From the NCBI RefSeq assembly GCF_045679555.1, contig NC_092087.1, positions 82,402,902-82,466,901 of the forward strand: DNA of 64,000 nucleotides, in the 5' to 3' direction. The notes below the pieces were generated by a model that made no database searches, had not been told where the DNA came from, and saw only the letters and a program-made list of their open reading frames with translations. Origin of the DNA: Salvelinus alpinus. Taxonomy: Eukaryota; Chordata; Actinopteri; Salmoniformes; Salmonidae. The position numbers were made by a program, and so were the translations under genes. Of the stretch, positions 1 through 10,500 are shown piece after piece. Every line of letters begins with the position of its first letter. Position 1 is the first letter of the stretch.

Positions 1-264
1 TCACATACTGTTACTATATCATAGTCACATAAACTCACATACTGTTACTATATCATAGTCATATTAACTCACATACTGTTACTATATCATAGTCACATAA
101 ACTCACATACTGTTACTATATCATAGTCATATTAACTCACATACTGTTACTATATCATAGTCATATTAACTCACATACTGTTACTATATCATAGTCATAT
201 TAACTCACATACTGTTACTATATCATAGTCATATTAACTCACATACTGTTACTATATCATAGTC
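1..264. repeat. 34-bp minisatellite, about 8 copies
   Basis: A unit of about 34 bp beginning TCACATACTGTTACTATATC is repeated almost without change from the window edge to about 264. Copies differ mainly as CACATAAAC versus CATATTAAC at the unit end. The array is cut by the window edge, so its full length is unknown. Confidence 0.95.
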
Positions 265-399
265 TCCTCCCCTTCATCTACACTGATTGAAGTGGATTTA
301 ACAAGTCACATCAATAAGGGATCATAGCTTTCACCTGGATTCACCTGCTCAGTCTGTCGTGGAAAGAGCAGGTGTTCTTAATGTTTTGTACACTCAGTG
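265..399 (-). mobile_element. Partial TIR element (Tc1-like/MITE), one end
   Basis: The segment ends in AGGTGTTCTTAATGTTTTGT followed by ACACTCAGTG. The same sequence forms one end of a more complete copy at 46410-46666. Only the half bearing one terminal repeat is present, and it directly abuts the upstream 34-bp array. It is a non-coding fossil of a DNA transposon. Confidence 0.7.
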
Positions 400-988
400 T
401 ATATCACAGCATGCGTAATCCTTTTATATTATCCATGAAAAGAAGGGCAGGGTGGGCGGTGTGATAATGATGCACATCACATCCTGATGCGTACATCATC
501 CCCTCCCTCACCCCAGAGATGAGACCACGCGCCACTGCAGATCTTAATATAGCCGTGGGCTGGCTGGGAGATAAAACACGTCACTGTCCACGCCTCTCCG
601 TAGCATTACAACTGCACTTCACATCATCGTGGACATCTGAAGTGACACCATATTCCCTATATAGTCCAACACATGCTGATGTGGCTATAGTAGGCTTACA
701 TATTGTATAAGGATTTCAACCCATCCGTCATGGTAGTAAGGCCTACTGATCTATAGAGATAAATAGGACATAGGCTCTAAAGAGTGCATTTTGTCAATGC
801 ACTGGGAGTTAGTTGGTCATGATGAATGATGATTTAGGATTGTTACACAATTTAGTGCCCTTGAGCAAACCAAATGAACGACTCCAGCTATTTATATATT
901 ACATAACTCCCATTAAACCTCATGTAACTGTCAGTTAAGGTTATGAGAGGAAGTGAATCAGAATTATGTCACAATCCACCGGATATTG

Positions 989-1019
<31 letters not shown>

Positions 1020-1268
1020 CGTGTGCGTGTGTGTGTGTGTGTGGCAGCGGCTCTACTTACTCTTGTTATAACCATCTGAGCCTGAGTAGTATTGCCTAAT
1101 GCGGACCTGGACCACATATTGGGAAATATCTGTGTGGTCCTGTGTTATCTGTCTGCTAACCCTATTTGCCCTAGATAAATGAGACGTGTGTGTGTGCAAG
1201 CTTTTCAATACTATTAGGTGAGAGAGAAATAGAAAAACAGATCAACAACTAAATACAGTTTTAGAATG
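400..1268. other. Non-coding stretch with a TG microsatellite
   Basis: No gene is recognised. There is a (TG)n tract with TGCG interruptions at about 991-1042. The short open frame at 519-710 has no family resemblance and is taken as chance. The interval lies beyond the possible 3' end of ier2. Confidence 0.5.
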
Positions 1269-1274
1269 TTTATT
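1269..1274 (-). terminator. ier2: Candidate ier2 polyadenylation signal
   Basis: TTTATT on the + strand reads AATAAA on the - strand, about 870 bp downstream of the ier2 stop. The interval between is AT-rich and has ATTTA pentamers on the - strand (for example near 1249), as expected of an unstable immediate-early mRNA. This is position-based inference. Confidence 0.4.
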
Positions 1275-2143
1275 ACAACTCTGATATAAAGGTCATAGTC
1301 ATGAGGTCATAGTAAAAAAAAATATTTTTCTATATATAAAAATAGCTTATTTCACAGTTCATACAACATTTCATGTAGGCTACTTCTCTGTAGTTATTAT
1401 CACATTTGCATTGTCAGTGCGGTATATTGAACAGGTGAGACTGGTGTCACTACTAAACATTGTTTATATGTTACGTATGCCATTTGACAATGTGACACTG
1501 TATGTTGAGCACCATTTCAGTACAGTCTCTGGCACAATCCCATTCATAGTCATTGATCAAAGTCCAGTGGGTGAATGTGTGCCCTCCCCTGTTGTTTTTA
1601 TAGTTTTACCCAGCAGAGTGGGTTATTTCCCGGTGTGTCTCTGTGTGTTGACCGTTGACACGTCAACTTTAAACATGTTATCCGTTTCGTGCTTTATGAG
1701 TCATCCCTCCACGAGCTATGCGTCAGGAACTGACTGCCCTGGAACTTTTCCACCGAAACACTTTTTCTGTCTCTGAGTTTCACCACTTCCTCAAACTTTC
1801 CAAACACAGTCACTGAGATCTGGTCGAGTCTGGTCTCGTTCTAGTTTGTGAGTTGCTCTTGTTCTCTCTCTGTTTCTTCTTTCTCTTGTTCTCGTCGAGC
1901 CACGGCTGAGACTCAGTTCTAGGGTGTAGCCTAACCTGGTCGCCGTGAGGCCGGAGACATCGCACCCTGGCCCCGATAATCCCATTGTCCCGCGGGCTCG
2001 ACAATGTAGGTCAACTTCCTCCTGACCCGTCCCGTCCTTTAAACCTGGATTTAAACCGGCCTCTCCACCGGTTACCGGAGGTTAAGATCAGTTCGATCAT
2101 AGCCTATCAACAACAAAGCTCCATTCAGAGCCGTTTTCACAGT

Positions 2144-2746
2144 TTAGAATGCTGCAATGGCCCGGTTTGAGTTTAGGGACAGGGTGGTGAAAGCGTCCCC
2201 GGCGCGGCAGCAGGTCCTTCGGCCGGTTCTAAGCACCCTCTCCTCCCCCAGCTCCAGTGAAAGTCTCGCCCTCTTGCTGGGGAGGAAATCGGGCGCGACG
2301 GACGCCTTCCCCCGGCGTTTCCTGGAATGCCTGTCTGGGCTCACAGGGCTCCGGTTCTCTTTGTCCTCTACCGTCTTCTTCCCAATAAATGTCCTGGTCT
2401 TGCATGCGCCCTGAGCGGCATCAGAGTCACTAGACATGGGCTCCTGGATAGTTGGGGTCAGCGGCGACTCAGGCTCGACCTGTGACACCTCCACCTCGTC
2501 TTGTTCCCCACTGGCAGTAGTATCCATCGCACCCTCCTCTGGTGTGACCGGGACCAGGTGTGCGGTTCCCAGCTCCTCTCTCTCCTTGGCCAGGCATGCG
2601 GAGTGGTACAGGTCCCGGGCGGAACGCATGACCACGGAGAGCAGCAGGCTCCGGTGTAGCCTCATACCTCCTCGCTGTGCTCGGGAGGCGTACAGTTTAC
2701 TAATGGACACTGCCATGATCCGTTTGGCTTCAGCGCTCACGTCCAT
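2144..2746 (-). CDS. ier2: Immediate early response protein 2 (IER2)
   Basis: Single-exon gene for a 200-residue nuclear protein of the IER2/IER5 family, growth-factor-induced regulators that act in the nucleus. The N-terminus is the family signature: MDVSAEAKRIMAVSISKLY, then a QRGGMRLHRSL block and a VMRSARDLY block within residues 1-47. The middle is acidic and low-complexity. A basic two-part nuclear localisation signal (HSRKRR ... PSKRARL) lies at about residues 140-162, and the chain ends in IAAF, like the VVAF end of human IER2. An in-frame Met 20 codons upstream (2806) exists, but the family begins at MDV, so 2746 is preferred. The length is slightly under the roughly 220 residues of human IER2. 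The lack of introns is normal for the family. The gene is divergent from stx10, as in human. Confidence 0.93.
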   Translation of the reverse strand: MDVSAEAKRIMAVSISKLYASRAQRGGMRLHRSLLLSVVMRSARDLYHSACLAKEREELGTAHLVPVTPEEGAMDTTASGEQDEVEVSQVEPESPLTPTIQEPMSSDSDAAQGACKTRTFIGKKTVEDKENRSPVSPDRHSRKRRGKASVAPDFLPSKRARLSLELGEERVLRTGRRTCCRAGDAFTTLSLNSNRAIAAF

Positions 2747-2829
2747 AGTTCCTTTTCTTGGTAGATAACCGTAAATTACGCACTGTTCGGTTGACGGTTG
2801 GAACAATAACTTAGAGCGTCAAGCTTTAG

Positions 2830-2870
2830 AATACTATTCGATACTATTCATACAATAGTATTCTATCTAT
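2830..2870. repeat. Short inverted repeat upstream of ier2
   Basis: AGAATACTAT and its complement ATAGTATTCT lie about 17 bp apart in an AT-rich stretch 80-120 bp upstream of the ier2 start codon. It could be a promoter or 5' UTR hairpin. No function is known. Confidence 0.5.
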
Positions 2871-2984
2871 AAATGAATCTGTACTTGTGTGTTGAGTTCT
2901 TCCTTAGTTTACAACTGTCACCAGCTGGTGTACAACACGATAATGAGAAGTCCAGAGTAACAGGGCGGTGTTATATTTCCACTC

Positions 2985-2992
2985 TGACGTAA
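2985..2992. promoter_or_regulatory. ier2: CRE-like site TGACGTAA upstream of ier2
   Basis: TGACGTAA matches the CREB/ATF consensus TGACGTMA and lies 240 bp upstream of the ier2 ATG. Immediate-early genes commonly use CRE and serum-response elements. The match is seen directly; its use is inferred. Confidence 0.5.
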
Positions 2993-3106
2993 TGAGGCTC
3001 GAGCTGCTTCATTCCTCCTTGGTGACAGGATAAACACGCCCTGCCCTTCCTGCTCAAGCTTAGTTTCCTGCAGTAGATACCATATGGCTGTCTACCTTAC
3101 AGCATT

Positions 3107-3222
3107 ACATGTATGTAACCTAGGCTACCTCCTACTGTAGCAACCGGTTATAAGTAAGCGTTTCACGGTATAGTCTACACCTGTTGTATTCGGCGCATGT
3201 GACAAATAACATTTGATTCGAT
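3107..3222 (+). mobile_element. LINE 3' end fragment (L2/Rex1-type salmonid family)
   Basis: The segment contains GTAAGCGTTTCACGGTATAG, CACCTGTTGTATTCGGCGCA and TGTGACAAATAACATTTGAT. This is the 3' terminal sequence also seen, inverted, at 8145-8225 and 12320-12390. It is a truncated, tail-only copy. Confidence 0.75.
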
Positions 3223-3824
3223 GTTTTACCTGTGTTGTTGGAAACGCAGAGATCAATTTGCTGTTTGGGATTTCAAGAAACTCAATTAAAATAACAAGAT
3301 GTTATTCTAGTAAATTCATTGTAATAATAATATAACAGACTACCTGTGTTGTTGGAAACACAGCTAGCCTATTTCATCACCAACATGCTGCTTGAGACTT
3401 TAAGCAACTCAAAATCAAAGTAAATAACATATAACCTGTCTATTCATATAGAATACGATTTTATTATAGTCAATTTATATGAAGCTGACATCAAATGGAA
3501 TGTAATAGAATTGAATAGACTTCATTAATTGTTGTCAGTGCAGCAACATAAAAACAGATAGTGATCCTACAGTAGAAAACAACACCATCAAATGTCCCTA
3601 ATATTCCAAACATATTCCTCTGTTCCCTTTTAGAGGACTATTGTTGTTGTTTTTCTATCAAACCCTGCAATATGTATCAAGGTTCAGCTACACTATAATT
3701 AGTAATTCTCAGAAGTCTGTGGGCGGTAAAATATGTAGCTGTCTCGGTGTTTCCAGGGAGTTTCTGTTTGTTTTGTTTTTTCTCCCTCTCTATATTTTTT
3801 CTATCTAACGTCACCCTCAAACAT

Positions 3825-3834
3825 CCATATATGG
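3825..3834. promoter_or_regulatory. CArG box CCATATATGG (serum response element)
   Basis: A perfect CC(A/T)6GG site for serum response factor lies 1.08 kb upstream of ier2, at the edge of a GC-rich block (about 3840-4080) that also contains a TGACGTGA site near 3884. SRF sites are typical of immediate-early genes, so a distal ier2 enhancer is a reasonable inference. It could also serve another, unseen transcript. Confidence 0.5.
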
Positions 3835-4165
3835 CCCATCCGCCCTGGCTGTGAGTTCCCCACGGGCGCGCAGTGGAAAAGCCATGACGTGAACGCGCAG
3901 CCACGTAACCGCAGCGCACAGCGGCACTTCCCCCATCTATAGCCCCAGCGTTCATCAACGCACAGCCGCAGCATCGCAGCCGTATCGTCATCGCCACAGC
4001 TTCCAAATATGGAATTGTCACCGGTACAACAGCACAGCGCCAGTACATTGCGCGTCGGGGCTGGTTGCTTGCAGATGTACTTGGTTTACTAGGAAGAGGC
4101 ACGATTGAGGTTAAACAGCAGCTGTCAGTCTAGTTTCTAGAGCTGCGATAAGATGTCATAACGTC

Positions 4166-4198
4166 TATAAATAGAACTCGGGGGAAATCTGTGACTCA
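4166..4198 (+). promoter_or_regulatory. TATA-like box with downstream AP-1 site
   Basis: TATAAATAG at 4166-4174 is a strong TATA match on the + strand, and TGACTCA (AP-1) follows at 4192-4198. A GC-rich block with a CArG box lies upstream. No recognisable coding exon follows on the + strand before stx10, so this may be enhancer DNA or the promoter of an unrecognised non-coding transcript. Confidence 0.35.
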
Positions 4199-4199
4199 G

Positions 4200-5030
<831 letters not shown>

Positions 5031-5045
5031 CTGCTATGTGTGCGT

Positions 5046-5140
5046 TGTGAATGGCACCCTATTCCCTATAGTGCACTACTATAGGTCCTGATCAAAAGTA
5101 GTGCACTATATAGGGAATAGGGTGCAATTTGAGACAAAGA
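5046..5140. repeat. Palindromic salmonid MITE-like repeat
   Basis: ATGGCACCCTATTCCCTATA and its near-complement ATAGGGAATAGGGTGCAATT flank a centre containing AGTGCACTACT. Relatives occur at 38425-38541, 38574-38682, and as fragments near 32090 and 40140. It is a non-coding fold-back repeat. Confidence 0.8.
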
Positions 5141-5249
5141 CATTTAATGTTTTCCGGCCTTAGTGCATTCCATCCACTGAGTGAGTGATGGCTTATGTTT
5201 GACGTGCAATGTGTGTGCGTGTGTGTGACGTTGGAGATCTGTGAATTTT

Positions 5250-5500
5250 CACAGTGTAAAAGGGGGAGGAAAGGGGAGGAGGGGGGAGAAAGGGAGGAAA
5301 CAGGACAGAGACAGAGACAGAAAGGAAGGGAGGGAACGGGGTGTGGGAGAGGAAGAGAAAATATAATGGACAGGGCAAAGGGGAAGGGGAGGAGTCAGAA
5401 CAGAGGGCAAAGGGGAAGGGGAGGAGTCAGAACAGAGGGTATGAGAGACAGACCCTGAGGAAAGGGAGGGATAGGTAGAGAGAGAGAGAGATGTATGATC
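5250..5500. repeat. Purine-rich low-complexity tract
   Basis: GGGAGGAAAGGGGAGGAG-type sequence with a tandem pair of about 35 bp at 5376-5440 (GGGGAAGGGGAGGAGTCAGA twice), ending in GA repeats. It can form a polypurine/polypyrimidine mirror. No gene is present. Confidence 0.7.
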
Positions 5501-5699
5501 ATATGTATGACCATATGGCAAATGAATGACCATATTAGAGTAACATATGTTCCTCAGATTACACAGACCCACAAAGAATTTGAAAAAACAAATCCAATTT
5601 TGATAAACTCCCATGGCTATTAGGTGAAATACCACAGTGTGCCATCACAGCAGCAATACTTGTGACCTGTTGCCACAAGAAAAGGGCAACCAGTGAAGA

Positions 5700-5948
5700 A
5701 CAAACACCATTGTAAATACAATCCATATTTATGTTTATTTATTTTTCCTTTTGTACTCTAACTATTTGTACGTCATTACAACACTGTACATAGCCATATT
5801 CCTTTGAGACTTTTGTGAGTGTAATGTTTACTGTTAATTTCTGATTGTTAATTTCTATTTTGTTTTATCTATTTCACTTGCTTTGGCAATGTCAACATAT
5901 GTTTCCTATGCCAATAAAGCCCTTTGAATTAAATTGAGAGAGAGAGAG
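5700..5948 (+). mobile_element. LINE 3' end with GAGAGA tail
   Basis: The sequence runs through TTGTACTCTAACTATTTGTA to TGCCAATAAAGCCCTTTGAA, then a TTGAATTAAATTGAGAGAGA tail. A polyadenylation-like signal followed by a simple repeat tail is the form of a non-LTR retrotransposon 3' UTR. No coding part remains. Confidence 0.6.
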
Positions 5949-6103
5949 TTGGAACGATTTTATGCGGGGGTAGAGGTGTTGGACTCAACACATTTTGGCT
6001 CAGTCAGAGAACTTGGCTCTTTCATAGACAAGTCTGTCATTGGCCAATTCTTACACAATGTCCCTCCTGTCAGCAATACAATTTACTTTAATTTCAATAA
6101 ACT

Positions 6104-6533
6104 TAAAGGTCCAATGCAGCTGTTTTTATCTCAATATCAAATCATCTCTGGGTAACGATCCAGTACCTTACTGTGAATATTTTCAATTACAATGGTCAAA
6201 AACAAACACAAATAGCTTCTTAGCAAATATCAATTTCTCAAGCAAGAATTTTGCTACGACTGTCTGGGAATGGTCTGAGTGGGGAAGGGGGGACTGAAAA
6301 GTAACTGTTATTGGCAGAGAGTTTTGGAACTCCTTTTGTTATTGGTCTATTAACTAATTTACCGCATGGTGATGTCACCAGGTAGGCCATAACTCCATCC
6401 CACCCAAACAGGCTGACATTTCAGGCAGTCTTTTCAAACAGCTCTCACTCTGAAAGGGCATTATCACAATTTTCACAGTATAATTACAACCACATATTGT
6501 GAAAATATATATAAAACTGCACTGGGCCTTTAA
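6104..6533. mobile_element. Non-autonomous TIR element (MITE)
   Basis: The left end TTAAAGGTCCAATGCAGCTG matches the complement of the right end CTGCACTGGGCCTTTAA, giving about 26-bp imperfect terminal inverted repeats around a non-coding 430-bp body. This is a hAT/MITE-like form; the class is not certain. Confidence 0.7.
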
Positions 6534-6539
6534 ATTATG

Positions 6540-7012
6540 TAAAAATGTACCACTAGCCACTTTAAACAATGCCACTTAATATAATGTTTACATACCCTAC
6601 ATTACCCATCTCATATGTATATACTGTACTCTATATCATCTACTGCATCTTGCCATCTTTATGTAATACATGTACCACTAGCCACTTTAAACTATGCCAC
6701 TTTATGTTTACATACCCTACAGTACTCATCTCATATGTATATACCGTACTCTATACCATCTACTGCATCTTGCCATGCCGTTCTGTACCACCACTCATTC
6801 ATATATCTTTATGTACATATTCTTCATCCCTTTACACTTGTGTGTGTGTATAAGGTAGTAGTTGTGGAATTGTTAGGTTAGATTACTTGTTGGTTATTAC
6901 TGCATTGTTGGAACTAGAAGCACAAGCATTTCGCTACACTCGCATTAACATCTGCTAACCATGTGTATGTGACTAATAAAATTTGATTTGATTTGATTTG
7001 ATTTGATTTGAA
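6540..7012 (+). mobile_element. LINE 3' UTR fragment with (TTTGA)n tail
   Basis: The sequence ends in ATGTGACTAATAAAATTTGA followed by five or so TTTGA units, the characteristic tail of the salmonid L2/Rex1-type LINE. It contains an internal tandem duplication of about 110-130 bp (TACCACTAGCCACTTTAAAC at 6549 and again at 6670). No coding sequence is left. Confidence 0.75.
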
Positions 7013-7519
7013 ATGAAATAAAAGTATGTTATTGTTAGGATACCACTATTCCTGAAAGAATGTGTTTCCTCATAAAGCAATTGTTAATTCTATGTGATGA
7101 GGTGGACTAGCATAGAGCAGGGCATGCATGAATGACAAGCTAATATTTCTGTGTTGTTCAATATGTATAAATACTACAGTACTGCACTACACTTTTTGGA
7201 GCAGGTGTATACATGCAACTGTAAAGGGCATGCATCCCTTATTCAGGGTGTGCCTGGATTTAGGAGCACTTAACCAATAAGTCATGCTGTTCTATTCTAT
7301 TTTGAATGAATATATAATATGCATTTACATCTCTGTTATATCATTACAAAAGCAGATATGTACAATCCTGACTGTCTAGCTTTGACACAGTACCAAATGA
7401 CAGTACAGTCCATGGCCACATGACAGCGGAGCTACGTAGAGGAGCTCGGTGCATCGTGCTGGCGTCCTGCTTCGGGGCTCCAGCGCGCATGCGTCAGGTC
7501 TGGCGTTGAAGTATCCAAT

Positions 7520-7554
7520 ATGTCGCTGGAAGATCCGTTCTTCGTAGTCAAGGG
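7520..7554 (+). CDS. stx10: stx10 coding exon 1
   Basis: Encodes [11 protein letters not shown] plus two bases of Gly12. The donor is GG|GTAAGG. The start is the first ATG of the family-conserved N-terminus. The surrounding 7376-7519 is CpG-bearing and is the likely promoter and 5' UTR. Confidence 0.93.
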
Positions 7555-10500
7555 GTAAGGAAGGGTTTCTAAATGAACTGTCAACCAACTTCTCTACCGT
7601 TTACTTACAGGACAAGTTGAATGTATATGACGTTTGGGGTAGTTTCGTTTGATAACGTGGCGTTTAGAAGTTATCACCCTGTCTGTGGCAAGCTAATTTG
7701 TTAGCTAATGCTACAGGCTAGATTCTCAATCAACGTGCGGGTTGAGGTTGACATTAAGGTAGCGACTTCGAGTTGGGGTGTCGTTGAAATCTAGTCTTCG
7801 TGTCAAAAGGATTTCTTGAAAGTTGGGTTGCCAGTTTGGCTCTATTGCAACGGGGCAGTTGACGGAGTGTTGTGAAATTGACAGGGATGTGCGGAGTGTC
7901 CGCACAGATTTGTTTGGGTCAAGTTAGGGCGTTACTTCTCCGCGTTACCTAGAAATGTAGGCTAACGTTACATGCCGTGTTAGAAGCTTTGATGGCACGT
8001 GTATTTGTTTGTGTTTTTGTGTGTGTGAGAGAGATTGTTGTGTTGTGTCTTGAGTAGAGGGCATGCAGCTTCGCCAGCTTGCGACATTTGTGTCATCAAC
8101 CACATAGCTAAACTTGGGATCAGTGAATAGATACATTGCAGTATCAAATCAAATTTTATTAGTCACATGCGCCGAATACAACAGGTGTAGTAGACCTTAC
8201 AGTGAAATGCTTACTTACGAGCCCCTAACCAACAATGCAGTTAATATTTTTTTACCAGTAAGAGTAAGAAATAAAAGTAACAAGTAATTAAATTACAGCA
8301 GTAAAATAACAACGAGACTATACACAGGGGGTTACTGGTACAATGTGCGGGAGCACTGGTTAGTTGAGGTAATATGTACATGTAGGTAGAGTTTTTAAAG
8401 TGACTATGCGTAGATGATAACAACAGAGAGTAGCAGCGGTGTAAAAGGGGGGGGGGGAATAGTCTGGGTATCCATTTGGTTAGATGTTCAGGAGTCTTAT
8501 GGCTTGGGGGTAGAAGCTGTTTAGAAGCCCCTTGGACCTAGACTTGGCGCTCTGGTACTGCTTGCCGTGCGGTAGCAGAGAGAACAGTCTATGACTAGGG
8601 TGGCTGGAGTCTTTGACAATTTTTAGGGTCTTCCTCTGACACTGCCTGGTGTAGAGGTCCTGGATGGCAGGAAGCTTGGCCATACGCACTACCCTCTGTA
8701 GTGCCTTGCGGTCGGAGGCCGAGCAGTTGCTATACCAGGCAGTGATGCAACCAGTCAGGATGCTCTCGATGGTGCAGCTGTAGAACCTTTTGATGATCTG
8801 AGGACCCATGCCAAATCTTTTCAGTCTTCTGAGGGGGAATAGGTTTTGTCGTGCCCTCTTCACGACTGTCTTGGTGTGCTTGGACAATTCTAGTTTGTTG
8901 GTGATGTGGACACCAAGGAACTTGAAGCTCTCAACCTGCTCCACTGCAGCCCTGTCGATGAGAATGGGGGCGTGCTCGGTCCTCTATTTCCTGTAGTCCA
9001 CAATCATCTCCTTTGTCTTGATGACATTGAGGGAGAGGTTGTTGTCCTGACACCACACAGCCAGGTCTCTGACCTCCTCCCTATAGGCTGTCTCATCGTT
9101 GTCGGTGATCAGGCCTACCACTGTTGTGTCATCGGCAAACTTAATGATGGTGTTGGAGTCGTGCCTGGCCGTGCAGTCATGAGTGAACAGGGAGTACAGG
9201 AGGGGACTGAGCACGCACCCCTGAGATGCCCCCGTGTTGAGGATCAGCGTGGTGGATTTGTTGTTACCTACCCATCCCACCTGGGGGGCTGCCGGTCAGG
9301 AAGTCCATGATCCAGTTGCAGAGGGAGGTGTTCAGTCTCAGGGTCCTTAGCTTAGTGATGAGCTTTGAGGGCACTATGGTGTTGAACGCTGAGCTGTAGT
9401 CAATGAATAGCATTCTCACATAGGTGTTCCTTTTGTCCAGGTGGGAAAGGGCAATGTGGAGTGCAATAGAGATTGCATAATCTGTGGATCTGTTTGGGCG
9501 GTATGCAAATTGGAGTGGTTCTAGGGTTTCTGGGATAATGGTGTTGTGAGCCATGACCAGTCTTTCAAAGCACTTCATGGCTACAGGCGTGAGTGCTACG
9601 GGTCGGTAGTCATTTAGGCAGGTTATCTTAGTGCTCTTGGGCACAGGGACTATGGTGGTCTGCTTAAAACATGTTGGTATAAAAGACTCGGACAGGGAGC
9701 GGTTGCTACATTGTTGTAGCTAACATCGTTAAATATAACCAAGCATTTTTCACTGTCTCTTTAACAAGGTCTTGTTTAAAGTGTGTGTGTATTTTTATGA
9801 TGTGTAACTAAACCAGGGCTCCAACTCTGTTCCTGTAGAGCTACCATCCTGTAAATGATCATTCCAAGCCTAATCTAGCACACCTCATTCTAATAATTAG
9901 CTGGTTTATTAGATGAATCAGGTTAGTTACAACTGGGATCGGAGTGGAAACGTACACAAGGGTATCTCTCCAGGAAAAGGGTTGGAGAGCCCTGATCTTT
10001 TTATATGTATTTATTTAACCTTTATTTAACTAGGCAAGTAAGTTAAGAACAAATTGTTATTTACAATGACGGCCTACACCGGCCAAAACCGGACGACGCT
10101 GGGCCACTTGTGCGCCACCCTATGGGACTCCCGATCACGGCCGGTTGTGATGCAGCCTGATCTAACCGGTGTGTGTTGTCTCAGGGAGGTCCAGAAGGCG
10201 TTGTCTCGTGCCAGGAGCCTTTACGAACGCTGGGAGGAGCTTCTGGAGGAGGGCACTCAGGTACACACACACTGGACACACACGCCTCTTAACTGCATTT
10301 CTACTGGACACACACGCCTCTTAACTGCATTTCCACTGGAATGTGTGCAGCCACAGCATGTATTACAACAGCTTGGAATGTGTGCAGCCACAGCATGTAT
10401 AACAACAGCTTGGAATGTGTGCAGCCACAGCATGTATAACAACAGCTTGGAATGTGTGCAGCCACAGCATGTATAACAACAGCTTGGAATGTGTGCAGCC

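Noticed and set aside
3677-4102. 141-codon frame on - in the GC-rich block
   Set aside because: No recognisable family. Its end is low-complexity and the block looks like regulatory DNA. Kept only as possible enhancer context.
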